DNA of 40,898 nucleotides, taken from positions 1 through 40,898 of the forward strand of contig JOFO01000052.1 of the NCBI GenBank assembly GCA_000721275.1, given 5' to 3'. The DNA comes from Microtetraspora glauca (GTDB lineage Bacteria; Actinomycetota; Actinomycetes; Streptomycetales; Streptomycetaceae). Shown here piece by piece: positions 14,311 to 22,325 of this stretch. Every line of letters begins with the position of its first letter. The first letter of the stretch is position 1. The position numbers were made by a program, and so were the translations under genes. The notes beneath the pieces were generated by a model. That model saw only the letters and a program-made list of their open reading frames with translations. It searched no databases and was not told the origin of the DNA.

Positions 14311-15656
14311 GAGCCGCCGCCCTTCCGGAAGCGCCGGATGTTGAAGACCATCGCCGGGACGACCAGCAGGAGCAGCAGCACGCTGAGGGCGGCGCCGAGC
14401 CCCTGGTCGTTGCCGCCGCCGAAGGAGACCAGCCACATGCGGGTGGCCAGCACGTTCGCCTCCTCCTGCACGGGGCCCGGGGCGATGACGTACACGAGGT
14501 CGAAGACCTTCATCACGTTGATGACCAGGGTGACGAGCACGACGGTGAGGACGGGGGCGAGCAGCGGGACGGTGATCCGGCGGAAGATCTGCCGTTCGTT
14601 CGCACCGTCCACACGGGCGGCCTCCATCACGTCGCGGGGGAGCGCGGCGAGCCCGGCACCGATCAGCACCATGGCGAAGCCGGTCCACACCCAGAGGTAG
14701 GCGCCGATGATCGCCGGGGTGACGAGCGCCGGCCCGAGCCAGTCGACTCCGCCGTAGCCGGCGGCGAAGTTGGCGGCCGGCACCCGTAGCCGGTACGTGC
14801 CGTCGGCGAGCCCGTCGAAGCGGAAGGTGCCGTCGGCGGCCGTGCGGGCCGACGCCACCGCCTTCCCGTCGCGGACGGCCTCGACGGTCATGCCGGGCAG
14901 CCCTTTCTCCGCCGCGTCGACCTCGCCCGTCCGGCCGCCCGCGCCGGGCGTGAAGTCCAGGTACACCGTCCCGGACAGGGTGCCCGGGGCCGGTTCCGGG
15001 GCCCGGGCCGGTTCCGTCCCCGCCGGGACGGCCCCGGGGGCGACGCCCACGAACGGCAGGACGGCGACGGAACCGGGCCGCAGTTCGCCGCTCGTGTAGC
15101 CGTCGGCGGGGGTGCCGGCGAGGCCCCGGTCCTCGCGGGCACGGGCGGTCGGATACGGGGCCGGGTCGTCGAAGGCGTCGTGGACGCCGACCACCACCGC
15201 GTTGAGCACGCCCCGGTCGGGATCCTGCTCGTACGCCAGCCGGAACACGATGCCCGCGGCGAGGAACGACACGGCCATCGGCAGGAACAGCACGAGCTTG
15301 AACGCGGTCGCCCAGCGGACCCGCTCCGTCAGCACGGCGAGGACGAGGCCGAGCCCGGTGAGCAGGACGGGCGCGACCACCACCCAGACGGCGCTGTTCC
15401 GCAGCGCCTTCAGGGTGGCCGGGTCGCGGACCATCTCCAGGTAGTTGCCGGCGCCGACGAACCGGTCGCCGGTCGCGTCGAAGAGGCTGCGGACGACGGA
15501 GAAGACGACCGGGTAGGCGACGAGGGCGCCCAGGAGCAGGAGGGCGGGCAGGGCGAAGGCGGCGCCGAGGAGCCGCCGCGAGCGCCGGGCGCGGCGCCGC
15601 GGGTCGGCCGCGGCGCGCGCCTGCCGCCGCCGGTCCGGGACGGACTGCCGGTCCAT
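14307..15656 (-). CDS. Carbohydrate ABC transporter permease with inserted SdrD/Cna-B-like domain
   Basis: A 449-residue MalF-type sugar permease, about 150 residues longer than usual. Residues 30-160 hold the first transmembrane helices and residues 305-449 hold the rest, including the EAA loop EAARVDGANERQIFRR. Between them, in a loop expected outside the membrane, is an insertion of about 145 residues. Its second half (226-298) looks like a beta-sandwich of the SdrD B-like, Cna-B or carboxypeptidase-regulatory type, with GMTVEAVRDGKAVA and DGTFRFDGLADGTYRLRV. The insertion may contact the binding protein or the cell wall. The ATG at 15656 lies 11 bp after the lipoprotein stop. Confidence 0.9.
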   Translation of the reverse strand: MDRQSVPDRRRQARAAADPRRRARRSRRLLGAAFALPALLLLGALVAYPVVFSVVRSLFDATGDRFVGAGNYLEMVRDPATLKALRNSAVWVVVAPVLLTGLGLVLAVLTERVRWATAFKLVLFLPMAVSFLAAGIVFRLAYEQDPDRGVLNAVVVGVHDAFDDPAPYPTARAREDRGLAGTPADGYTSGELRPGSVAVLPFVGVAPGAVPAGTEPARAPEPAPGTLSGTVYLDFTPGAGGRTGEVDAAEKGLPGMTVEAVRDGKAVASARTAADGTFRFDGLADGTYRLRVPAANFAAGYGGVDWLGPALVTPAIIGAYLWVWTGFAMVLIGAGLAALPRDVMEAARVDGANERQIFRRITVPLLAPVLTVVLVTLVINVMKVFDLVYVIAPGPVQEEANVLATRMWLVSFGGGNDQGLGAALSVLLLLLVVPAMVFNIRRFRKGGGS

Positions 15657-15667
15657 GGCGGCCGGCC

Positions 15668-16999
15668 TCAGTTCCCGTACGCCTTGGCCGCGGCCGCCTC
15701 CAGGGCGGCGGCGGTCCGCGCCGGGTTCGACGGGTCGCGCAGGAAGTCCTGGAGGAGCTTCCACTCGCCGGCGCCCTTGGTGCCGCCGAAGGCGGCGGGC
15801 GCCTGGTCGGACATGTCGAAGCGGACGGAGTCGCCGGCGGCGACGAGCGAGGCGGCGGTGGCGCGGGCGGTGTCGTCGGCGTACGCCTCGGGCTTCACGT
15901 CCTTGTTGGGGGAGAGGAAGCCGCCGGCGCCGGCCCACACCGCGGCGGCCTCCGGGGTGGCCAGGTACTCCAGGAACCGCATGCCGGCCTCGGCGTTCTT
16001 CGCGTCCTTCAGGACGACGGCCGCGTCGCCGCCGCTGACCACCGGCGCCTTCCCGGAGCCGACCGGCGGGAACGGGAAGAACTTCGCGTCCTCGCCGGGC
16101 TTGCGCCCGAACTCGTCCTTGGCGACGCCGCCGACGAAGTCGCCCTCGTAGACCAGGGCGGCCTTCGGTTCGGGGCCGAAGACCTTCTCGACGGAGCCGG
16201 GGAAGTCGGTGCGCAGCGCCTCGGCGGCGCCGCCGGCGACCAGCCGCTCGTCCTTGAAGACCTCGCCGAGGGTGGTGAGGGCGGTGACGACGCTGGGGTC
16301 GGTCCACTTCAGCTCGTGGCGGGCGAGCCGGTCGTACTTCTCCGGTCCGGCCTGCGACAGGTAGATGTTCTCGAACCAGTCGGTGAGCGTCCAGCCGTCC
16401 TCGCCGGCGACGGCGAAGGCGGGCCTGCCGGAGTCGGCGAGCGTCCGGCCGGCCGCCAGGAGGTCGTCCCAGGTCTTCGGCTCGGTCACGCCCGCCTGTT
16501 CCAGGGCGGCGGGGTCGTACCAGACGGTCGACTTGTGGGCGGCCTTGAAGTACAGGCCGTAGAAGGTGCCGTCGACGGTGCCGTAGTTCTTCCAGACCGG
16601 TGCGAGGTTGCCGCCGGCGGTCGCGGCGGTCTTCTCGGAGAGCGGCTTGAGCCAGCCGGCCTTCGCGAACTGCTGGAGGACGCCGACCTGGGGGACGAGG
16701 ACGACGTCGGGGGCGTTGCCGCCCTCGATCTTGCTGCCGACGAAGGTGGAGACGTTGTCGCCGGAGGGGACGAAGACGGTCTTGGCGCCGGTCTTCGCGC
16801 TGAACGCGTCGAGGACCTTCTTGAAGTTGGTCTGCTCGCTGCCCGTCCAGACGCCCGCGACCGTGACGGTCGTGCCGCTGAGCTCGCCGCCGGACGCGGT
16901 GTCCCCACCGCCGCCGCAGGCGGTCGCGGTGAGCGCGAGGGCGAGGGCCGCGGAGAGCGCCCCGGTGGCGCGGAGGGTGGGGAGGGAGGGTCGTCGCAT
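15668..16999 (-). CDS. Sugar ABC transporter substrate-binding lipoprotein
   Basis: A 443-residue extracellular solute-binding protein of family 1 (MalE-like). A lipoprotein signal ends at Cys28 in LTATAC, a slightly atypical lipobox, followed by a Gly-rich tether. Family features include APDVVLVPQ, WYDPAALEQAGVTEPKTWDDLLAAG and GGFLSPNKDVKPEAY. It captures a sugar, possibly an alpha-glucoside, and delivers it to the two permeases encoded downstream. ATG 16999 has AAGGAAGGA just upstream. The promoter lies in the 188-bp gap before the orphan lipoprotein gene. The sugar cannot be named from the sequence. Confidence 0.92.
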   Translation of the reverse strand: MRRPSLPTLRATGALSAALALALTATACGGGGDTASGGELSGTTVTVAGVWTGSEQTNFKKVLDAFSAKTGAKTVFVPSGDNVSTFVGSKIEGGNAPDVVLVPQVGVLQQFAKAGWLKPLSEKTAATAGGNLAPVWKNYGTVDGTFYGLYFKAAHKSTVWYDPAALEQAGVTEPKTWDDLLAAGRTLADSGRPAFAVAGEDGWTLTDWFENIYLSQAGPEKYDRLARHELKWTDPSVVTALTTLGEVFKDERLVAGGAAEALRTDFPGSVEKVFGPEPKAALVYEGDFVGGVAKDEFGRKPGEDAKFFPFPPVGSGKAPVVSGGDAAVVLKDAKNAEAGMRFLEYLATPEAAAVWAGAGGFLSPNKDVKPEAYADDTARATAASLVAAGDSVRFDMSDQAPAAFGGTKGAGEWKLLQDFLRDPSNPARTAAALEAAAAKAYGN

Positions 17000-17028
17000 G
17001 GTCGTCCTTCCTTCGCTTCGATACTTTC

Positions 17029-17071
17029 ATGTTAAGTAGAGATGGCGAATGCATGTCAACGGTGCAGCACC
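17029..17071 (-). promoter_or_regulatory. Promoter and operator candidate for the sugar ABC operon
   Basis: On the minus strand TTGACA (17059-17054) and TAACAT (17034-17029) form -35 and -10 elements 19 bp apart. The expected start is near 17021, giving a leader of about 22 nt. Just upstream of the -35 is the 11-bp palindrome GGTGCAGCACC (17061-17071). CATGTYAA occurs twice, at 17028-17035 and 17052-17059. Further upstream, GGGGT/ACCCC (17109-17126) can form a small hairpin. No LacI or ROK regulator gene is adjacent. Confidence 0.55.
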
Positions 17072-17187
17072 AACTGGCATGGCAGGCAGCAGAATTGGGA
17101 AGGCGTCAGGGGTAACGGAGAACCCCCCTACCTAACGCGTAGGCAGAGGGGCCGGGGGAGTCGCGGGACGGAGGGGCGGTCGTGGTG

Positions 17188-18486
17188 TCAGTCGCCGGCG
17201 GGAACCCCCGGCTCCCGCCCGTCGTGCGGGATCGCCGCCAGCTCACGCGTCAGCCGCCGCACCCCCTCCTCCGGCGAGGCCCGCAGCGCCAGCACGTCCT
17301 GCGCCACCGCCTGCACCGCCAGGCTCACCTGGTCGTACCGCGCGCTCTTCGGCCGCGGCACCGCCGCCAGCACGCTCTCCCGCAGGATCGGCAGATACGG
17401 GTGGGCCGCCACCAGCTCCGGATCCGCGTACAGCGACGCCCGCACCGGCGGCAGCGACCCGCGCGTCAGCACCTGCCGCTGCACCCGCTCGCTCGTCAGA
17501 TAGGCCAGGAAGTCGTACGCCGACGCCGGGTGCCGCGACCGGGCGGACACCGCCAGGTTCGACCCGCCCAGCACGCTCGTCCCCGGCCCGTACGGCCCCG
17601 GCAGCGGCACCGCCCCGAAGCGGCCCGCCACCCGCGACCCCGGCCGGTCCGCGTCCGCGTACACGTACGGCCAGTTCCGCAGGAACAGCAGCCGCCCCTC
17701 CATGAACGCCGCCCGCGACTCCTCCTCCGTGAACCCCAGCGCCTCCGCCGGGATCCACCCCTCCCGCACCCCGCCGGCCAGAAACGTCAGCGCCGCCCGC
17801 GCCGCGTCCGAGTCCACCCCGACCCGCGCGCCCTCCTCCCGCAGCACCGTCCCGCCCGCCGACTGGATCGCCTCCGTCACGTTCACCGTCAGCCCCTCGT
17901 ACGGCAGGAACTGCCCCGCGTAGCCGCCGAGCCCGTGCCTCGGTGCCAGCGTCCGCGCCAGCCGCGCCAGCTCCGCCCACGTCCGCGGCGGCCGCTCGCC
18001 CGCCGCCTCCAGCACGTCCTTCCGGTAGTACAGCAGCCCGGCGTTGGTCACGTACGGCACCGCGTACAGCCGTCCCCGGAACGTCGCCGTGTCCACCACC
18101 GGCGGCAGGAACGCCGCCAGGTCGAACCGCTCCCGCTCCAGCGGCGCGACCAGCCCCGCCGCCGCGAACTCCGACGTCCACGCCACGTCGATGTTCAGCA
18201 CGTCGAACCGGCGGCTCCCCGACCGCAGCTCGCTCAGCATCTGCGCCCGCGTCTCGTCCGCCGAGTCCGGCAGCTCCACCAGCGTCACCGGCTCCGCCGG
18301 CCGCCGCGCGTTCCACTCCGCCACCAGCGGGCCCAGATAGTCGGTGAGGTCGCCCGCCGTCACGAACGTCAGCGCGCCCCGCCCGCCGGCCGGCCCGGGA
18401 CCCGGCGGCGGCGCGCCCCCGGCACACCCCGCCAGCAGCACCGCCGCCACCAGCACGCCCCTCGCCACGGACCGTACCCACCCCAT
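17188..18486 (-). CDS. Orphan ABC substrate-binding lipoprotein
   Basis: A 432-residue family 1 solute-binding lipoprotein with a canonical lipobox LAGC (Cys21). Typical segments are FDVLNIDVAWTSEFAAAGL, LYAVPYVTNAGLLYYRKDVL and LGGSNLAVSARSRHPASAYD. The fold resembles trehalose/maltose-type binding proteins. ATG 18486 has GGGAGGAA 4 bases upstream. It lies upstream of and co-oriented with the complete importer operon, but has its own strong start and is separated by 188 bp containing that operon's promoter. It has no permease genes of its own. It could be a second receptor for the same permeases or a remnant of another transporter. Confidence 0.88.
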   Translation of the reverse strand: MGWVRSVARGVLVAAVLLAGCAGGAPPPGPGPAGGRGALTFVTAGDLTDYLGPLVAEWNARRPAEPVTLVELPDSADETRAQMLSELRSGSRRFDVLNIDVAWTSEFAAAGLVAPLERERFDLAAFLPPVVDTATFRGRLYAVPYVTNAGLLYYRKDVLEAAGERPPRTWAELARLARTLAPRHGLGGYAGQFLPYEGLTVNVTEAIQSAGGTVLREEGARVGVDSDAARAALTFLAGGVREGWIPAEALGFTEEESRAAFMEGRLLFLRNWPYVYADADRPGSRVAGRFGAVPLPGPYGPGTSVLGGSNLAVSARSRHPASAYDFLAYLTSERVQRQVLTRGSLPPVRASLYADPELVAAHPYLPILRESVLAAVPRPKSARYDQVSLAVQAVAQDVLALRASPEEGVRRLTRELAAIPHDGREPGVPAGD

Positions 18487-18651
18487 GCGTTCCTCCCGGA
18501 CGTGGTGCCGCACGCGACGGTCCATCGTGGCAGACCCGCGGCGCGCCCCATCGGTGATACTGGTCCGGCGGACCCGGCGACCGCCGGTCCACCGGCCCCC
18601 GGGCCGCCACCACCGGGCCGGGAACGGCGCACGACACAGAAGGGGGAGCGC

Positions 18652-19158
18652 GTGCGGCAGCAGCTGCTGGCACTCCTCACCCGGGGCCCCGCCCACGGCT
18701 ACGAGCTCAAGCAGGGTCTTGAACAACTCCTCGGCTCCGCCTACCCTCAGCCCAACGTCGGCCAGGTCTACGTGACCCTCGGCCGGCTGGAGAAGAGCGG
18801 ACTCATCGAAGGCGAGGACGTCGAACAGACGGGCCGCCCCAACAAGCGGATCTACCGCCTGACCGACGCCGGACGGGAGGCCGTCGCCGCGTGGTTCGAG
18901 GACACCACCGACGAACCCCGGGTCCGCGACGGATTCTTCATGAAACTCGCCCTCGCCCCCCTCTCCGGACTCGCCGACCCGATCGCCCTGATCAACCGGC
19001 AGCGCCGGCAGCACCTCAACACCATGCGCAGCCTCTCCCGGCTCGCCGCCGCGCAGGACCGCGACAACAAGATCGCCCAACTCCTCATCGAGGGCGCCAT
19101 GCTGCACCTCCAGGCCGACCTCGACTGGCTGGAGCGCTGCCAGGAGGAACTCGAATGA
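18652..19158 (+). CDS. PadR-family transcriptional regulator
   Basis: A 168-residue PadR regulator. The winged helix occupies residues 1-80 (LLALLTRGPAHGYELKQGL, then VYVTLGRLEKSGLIE and KRIYRLTDAGREAV), and a C-terminal helical dimerisation domain follows. PadR proteins usually repress a neighbouring transporter operon and release it on binding a ligand. GTG 18652 has GGGGGAG (18642-18648) 3 bases upstream. The stop overlaps the ATPase start in an ATGA, so the regulator is the first gene of a regulator-ATPase-permease operon. It probably regulates its own operon; its promoter would lie in the 165-bp divergent spacer. Confidence 0.92.
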   Translation: MRQQLLALLTRGPAHGYELKQGLEQLLGSAYPQPNVGQVYVTLGRLEKSGLIEGEDVEQTGRPNKRIYRLTDAGREAVAAWFEDTTDEPRVRDGFFMKLALAPLSGLADPIALINRQRRQHLNTMRSLSRLAAAQDRDNKIAQLLIEGAMLHLQADLDWLERCQEELE

Positions 19159-19916
19159 GCGGACCCGGACCGGTCCCGCCCGGCGCGCTCGTGCACGCCG
19201 AGGGACTGACCAAGACCCACCGCGGCGACCGCGCCCCCGTCCCCGCCGTCCGCAACGTCGACCTCACCGTCCGCGCCGGCGAGTTCGTCGCCGTCACCGG
19301 CCCCTCCGGCGCCGGCAAGTCCACCCTCCTCCACCTCATCGGCGGGCTCGAACGCCCCGACGCCGGCCGCCTCTGGATCGACGGCCTGCGGGTCGACACC
19401 CACGGCGAGGCCCGCTGGGCCGTCCTGCGCCGCCGCAGCGTCGGCATCGTCTTCCAGTTCTTCAACCTCGTCTCGCACCTCACCGTCGCCGACAACGTCG
19501 AACTCCCCGCCCTCCTCGCCGGCGCCACTCCCCGCGCCGCCCGCGCGAGCCGCGCCGAACTCCTCGCCGAACTCGGCCTCCAGGGACGCGAGAACGCCCT
19601 CCCCGCCGCCCTCTCCGGCGGCGAACAGCAGCGGGTCGCCCTCGCCCGCGCCCTCGTCAACCGGCCCGCCCTGCTGCTCGCCGACGAACCCGCCGGCAGC
19701 CTCGACAGCAAGGGCACCCGCGACGTCCTGCGCCTCCTCGCCCGCTTCCACGCCCGCGGCCAGACCATCCTCATGGTCACCCACGACGCCCGCATGGCGA
19801 GCGCCGCCGACCGCGTCATCAGCTTCTTCGACGGCCGGATCGCCGACGACGCGCCGCTCGGCGACCCCGCACCCACCCGCCCGGGGGTGACCGGCGTCCT
19901 CGACCTGGAGGACTGA
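19155..19916 (+). CDS. ABC transporter ATP-binding protein (MacB/LolD type)
   Basis: A 253-residue ABC ATPase of the MacB/LolD/FtsE group. Walker A is GPSGAGKS, the Q-loop is in VFQFFNLVSHLTV, the signature is LSGGEQQR, Walker B is LLLADEP, and the H-loop is VTHD. The ATG overlaps the padR stop by 4 bases and has GGAGG 7 bases upstream inside padR. It should pair with the FtsX-like permease encoded 75 bp downstream to form a mechanotransmission-type exporter of peptides, lipids or antibiotics. The C-terminal 20 residues after the H-loop region are Pro-rich and family-variable. Confidence 0.95.
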   Translation: MSGPGPVPPGALVHAEGLTKTHRGDRAPVPAVRNVDLTVRAGEFVAVTGPSGAGKSTLLHLIGGLERPDAGRLWIDGLRVDTHGEARWAVLRRRSVGIVFQFFNLVSHLTVADNVELPALLAGATPRAARASRAELLAELGLQGRENALPAALSGGEQQRVALARALVNRPALLLADEPAGSLDSKGTRDVLRLLARFHARGQTILMVTHDARMASAADRVISFFDGRIADDAPLGDPAPTRPGVTGVLDLED

Positions 19917-19991
19917 CCGCACGACGGAGACCGGCGCGGCGGCGGCAGAGGCGGGCAGGCGGCGCGGCGACGGCGAGGAGAGGACCAAGAG

Positions 19992-22316
19992 ATGCGGGCC
20001 ACCTGGCGATGGGTCCACGCGGACCTGCGCACCCACCGCGGCGAAGCCCTCTTCGCCGTCCTCGCCAGCGCCGGCGTCATCGCCTCCCTCCTCCTCTCCG
20101 CCGCCCTCCTCAGCTACGCCGTCAACCCCTGGCAGCGCCTCTTCAACCAGTCCCGCGGCAGCCACGTCTGGGTGCACGGCGCCTTCGACCCCGCCGCCCT
20201 CGCCCCGCTCGCCGCCCTCGACGAGGTCGCCTCCGTCTCCGGCCCCTTCCGCACGGCCACCGCCACCCTGGAGACCGGCGGCACCCGCGCCGGCGTCGTC
20301 CTGCGCGCCACCGGAACCCGGCCGCCCGACACCGCCCGCCCCCTCCTCACCGCCGGCCACTGGCTCACCCCCGGCGCCCCCGGCGACCGGATCGTCCTGG
20401 AACGCACCCTCGCCCGCGCCCTCTGGGCCGAACCCGGAGAGACCGTCACCGTCACCGTCCCCGGCCGGCACGGCCCCACCCGCCGCACCCTGTACGTCGC
20501 CGGTGTCGCCGAGACCGCCGAACCCCGCTACCACCCCGGCCGGGGCGACGGCATCGGCTGGATCCTCCCCGGCACCCTCGACCGGCTCGCCCCCGCCACC
20601 ACCGGACAGACCGCCGGTCTGCGCCTGCACGACCCCGACGACACCGACTACGCCGTCCAGCGCGCCGTCACCCTCCTCGGCGCCGCCCGCATCGACCAGG
20701 TCACCAAGTGGCAGCAGGCGAAGGCCGACACCGGCGGCGACGACCGGCTCCTCGGCCAGATCTTCGCCGCCTTCGGCCTCGCCGCCCTCCTCGCCGCGGC
20801 CGTCGCCGTCGCCGGCGCCGTCCGCGCCCGCGTCCGGGGACAGGCCGGCGACATCGCCGTCCTCAAGGCCATCGGCTTCACGCCCGGCCAGGTCGTCCGC
20901 GGCCTCCTCCTCCAGCAGCTCTCCTTCGCCGTCGCCGGCGCGGCCCTCGGCACCGCCGCCACCCTCGCCTGCGGACGGTGGATCCCCGGCCGGATCGGCG
21001 ACGCCGTCGCCCTGTGGCCCCGCATGCCGGGCCACCGCGCCGCCGTCGTCGGCGTCCCCCTCGCCGCCGTCCTCCTCATCGCCGCCGCCACCGCCCTCGC
21101 CGCCTGGCGGGCCGGCCGGGTCCCCCCGGTGCCCGCCGCCCGCTCCGCCCACCCCGCCGCCCGCCCGCTGTCCGCCCTCGGCCGCCGCGCCCTCGGCCTG
21201 CGCCTCTCCCCGGTCCTCGTCCTCGGCTGGCGCTCCGCCTTCACCGCCCCCGGCCGCGCCCGCGCCCTCGGCGCCACCGTCCGGCTCGCACTCCCGCTCA
21301 CCCTGATCACCGTGGCCCTCGTCGCGGCCACGACCCTCGGCCAGTTCCGCACCGACCCCGCCCGCGTCGGCCGGCCCGCCGCCCTCACCGTACGCACCGA
21401 ACCACCGCCCCCCGACGGCCTCGCCGCCGCCCTCGAGACCGTCCCCGGCGTCGCCGACGCCGTCCCCGGCGCCGAGTTCACCGCCCTCGTCCCCGGCCAG
21501 ACCGGCACCCTCACCCTGCGCGGCCTCGGCACCCGCGGCGCGCCCTACCCGCACACCGTCGTCGAGGGCCGCGCGCCCCGGGGTCCCGACGAGGCCGTCG
21601 CCGGGCAGGGGCTCCTCGACCTCCTCGGCGTACGGGTGGGCGAGTGGGTCCGGATGACCGTCGAGGGCCGCCCGCAGATCCTCCATCTCGTCGGCCGCAG
21701 CATCGAACCCGACCACGGCGGCCGGGTCGTCTCCACCACCCTCGACACCCTCCGCGACGGCGACCCCGGCCTCCGGCCCGCCTTCCACGCCCTCGTGCTG
21801 CGCCCGGACGCCGACCCGCGCGCGGTCGCCGCCGCCGTCCCCGCGGCGGCCGGGGTCCGCGCCGAGGTGCGCGGCACCGCCGACCCGGCGGGCGGCGAGG
21901 ACGCGCCCCGAGGCGTGCTCGCCGCCCTCGCGGCGGTCCTCGCCCTCATCGCCCTCGTCGAACTGCTCACCCTGATCGGCACCGGGGTCCGCGACCGGGT
22001 CCGCGACCTGCTCGCCCTGCGCGCCATCGGCCTGACCCCGCGCCAGATCGGCGCCGTCGTCGTCACCGCCGCCGCGCTCACCACCCTGGCCGCCGCCCTG
22101 CTGGGCACGGCCGCCGGCGCGGCCCTCGGGCACCTGCTGGTCGACGCGGAAGCCGCCGCGACCGGCCTCGGCGCCGGAGTCGCCCGCCTCCCCGACCCGG
22201 CCGCGCTGGCCGCCCTGGTCCTGGCCGTCACCGCGGCCGGCGCCCTCGCCGCCGTCCCCCCGGCCGTCCGCACCGCCCGCCGCCGCCTCACCGACTCGGC
22301 GGGAGAGACCCTGTGA
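19992..22316 (+). CDS. FtsX-like ABC transporter permease
   Basis: A 774-residue membrane protein with two FtsX domains. An N-terminal helix (LFAVLASAGVIASLLLSAAL) leads into an extracellular domain. A first FtsX block follows around GDIAVLKAIGFTPGQVVRGL, then a second extracellular domain, and a C-terminal FtsX block around DLLALRAIGLTPRQIGAVVV. The two blocks look like an internal duplication. Together with the preceding ATPase it forms a type VII (MacB-like) ABC system. ATG 19992 has GAGGAGAGGA upstream. The 75-bp spacer contains no obvious terminator. The gene ends 9 bp from the convergent monooxygenase stop. Confidence 0.93.
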   Translation: MRATWRWVHADLRTHRGEALFAVLASAGVIASLLLSAALLSYAVNPWQRLFNQSRGSHVWVHGAFDPAALAPLAALDEVASVSGPFRTATATLETGGTRAGVVLRATGTRPPDTARPLLTAGHWLTPGAPGDRIVLERTLARALWAEPGETVTVTVPGRHGPTRRTLYVAGVAETAEPRYHPGRGDGIGWILPGTLDRLAPATTGQTAGLRLHDPDDTDYAVQRAVTLLGAARIDQVTKWQQAKADTGGDDRLLGQIFAAFGLAALLAAAVAVAGAVRARVRGQAGDIAVLKAIGFTPGQVVRGLLLQQLSFAVAGAALGTAATLACGRWIPGRIGDAVALWPRMPGHRAAVVGVPLAAVLLIAAATALAAWRAGRVPPVPAARSAHPAARPLSALGRRALGLRLSPVLVLGWRSAFTAPGRARALGATVRLALPLTLITVALVAATTLGQFRTDPARVGRPAALTVRTEPPPPDGLAAALETVPGVADAVPGAEFTALVPGQTGTLTLRGLGTRGAPYPHTVVEGRAPRGPDEAVAGQGLLDLLGVRVGEWVRMTVEGRPQILHLVGRSIEPDHGGRVVSTTLDTLRDGDPGLRPAFHALVLRPDADPRAVAAAVPAAAGVRAEVRGTADPAGGEDAPRGVLAALAAVLALIALVELLTLIGTGVRDRVRDLLALRAIGLTPRQIGAVVVTAAALTTLAAALLGTAAGAALGHLLVDAEAAATGLGAGVARLPDPAALAALVLAVTAAGALAAVPPAVRTARRRLTDSAGETL

Positions 22317-22325
22317 CCCCGGCCG

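Noticed and set aside
18852..22133. Antisense frame of 1093 codons opposite the ABC exporter genes
   Set aside because: Its translation is Gly/Ala/Glu-rich and featureless, and the plus strand encodes intact ATPase and FtsX domains.
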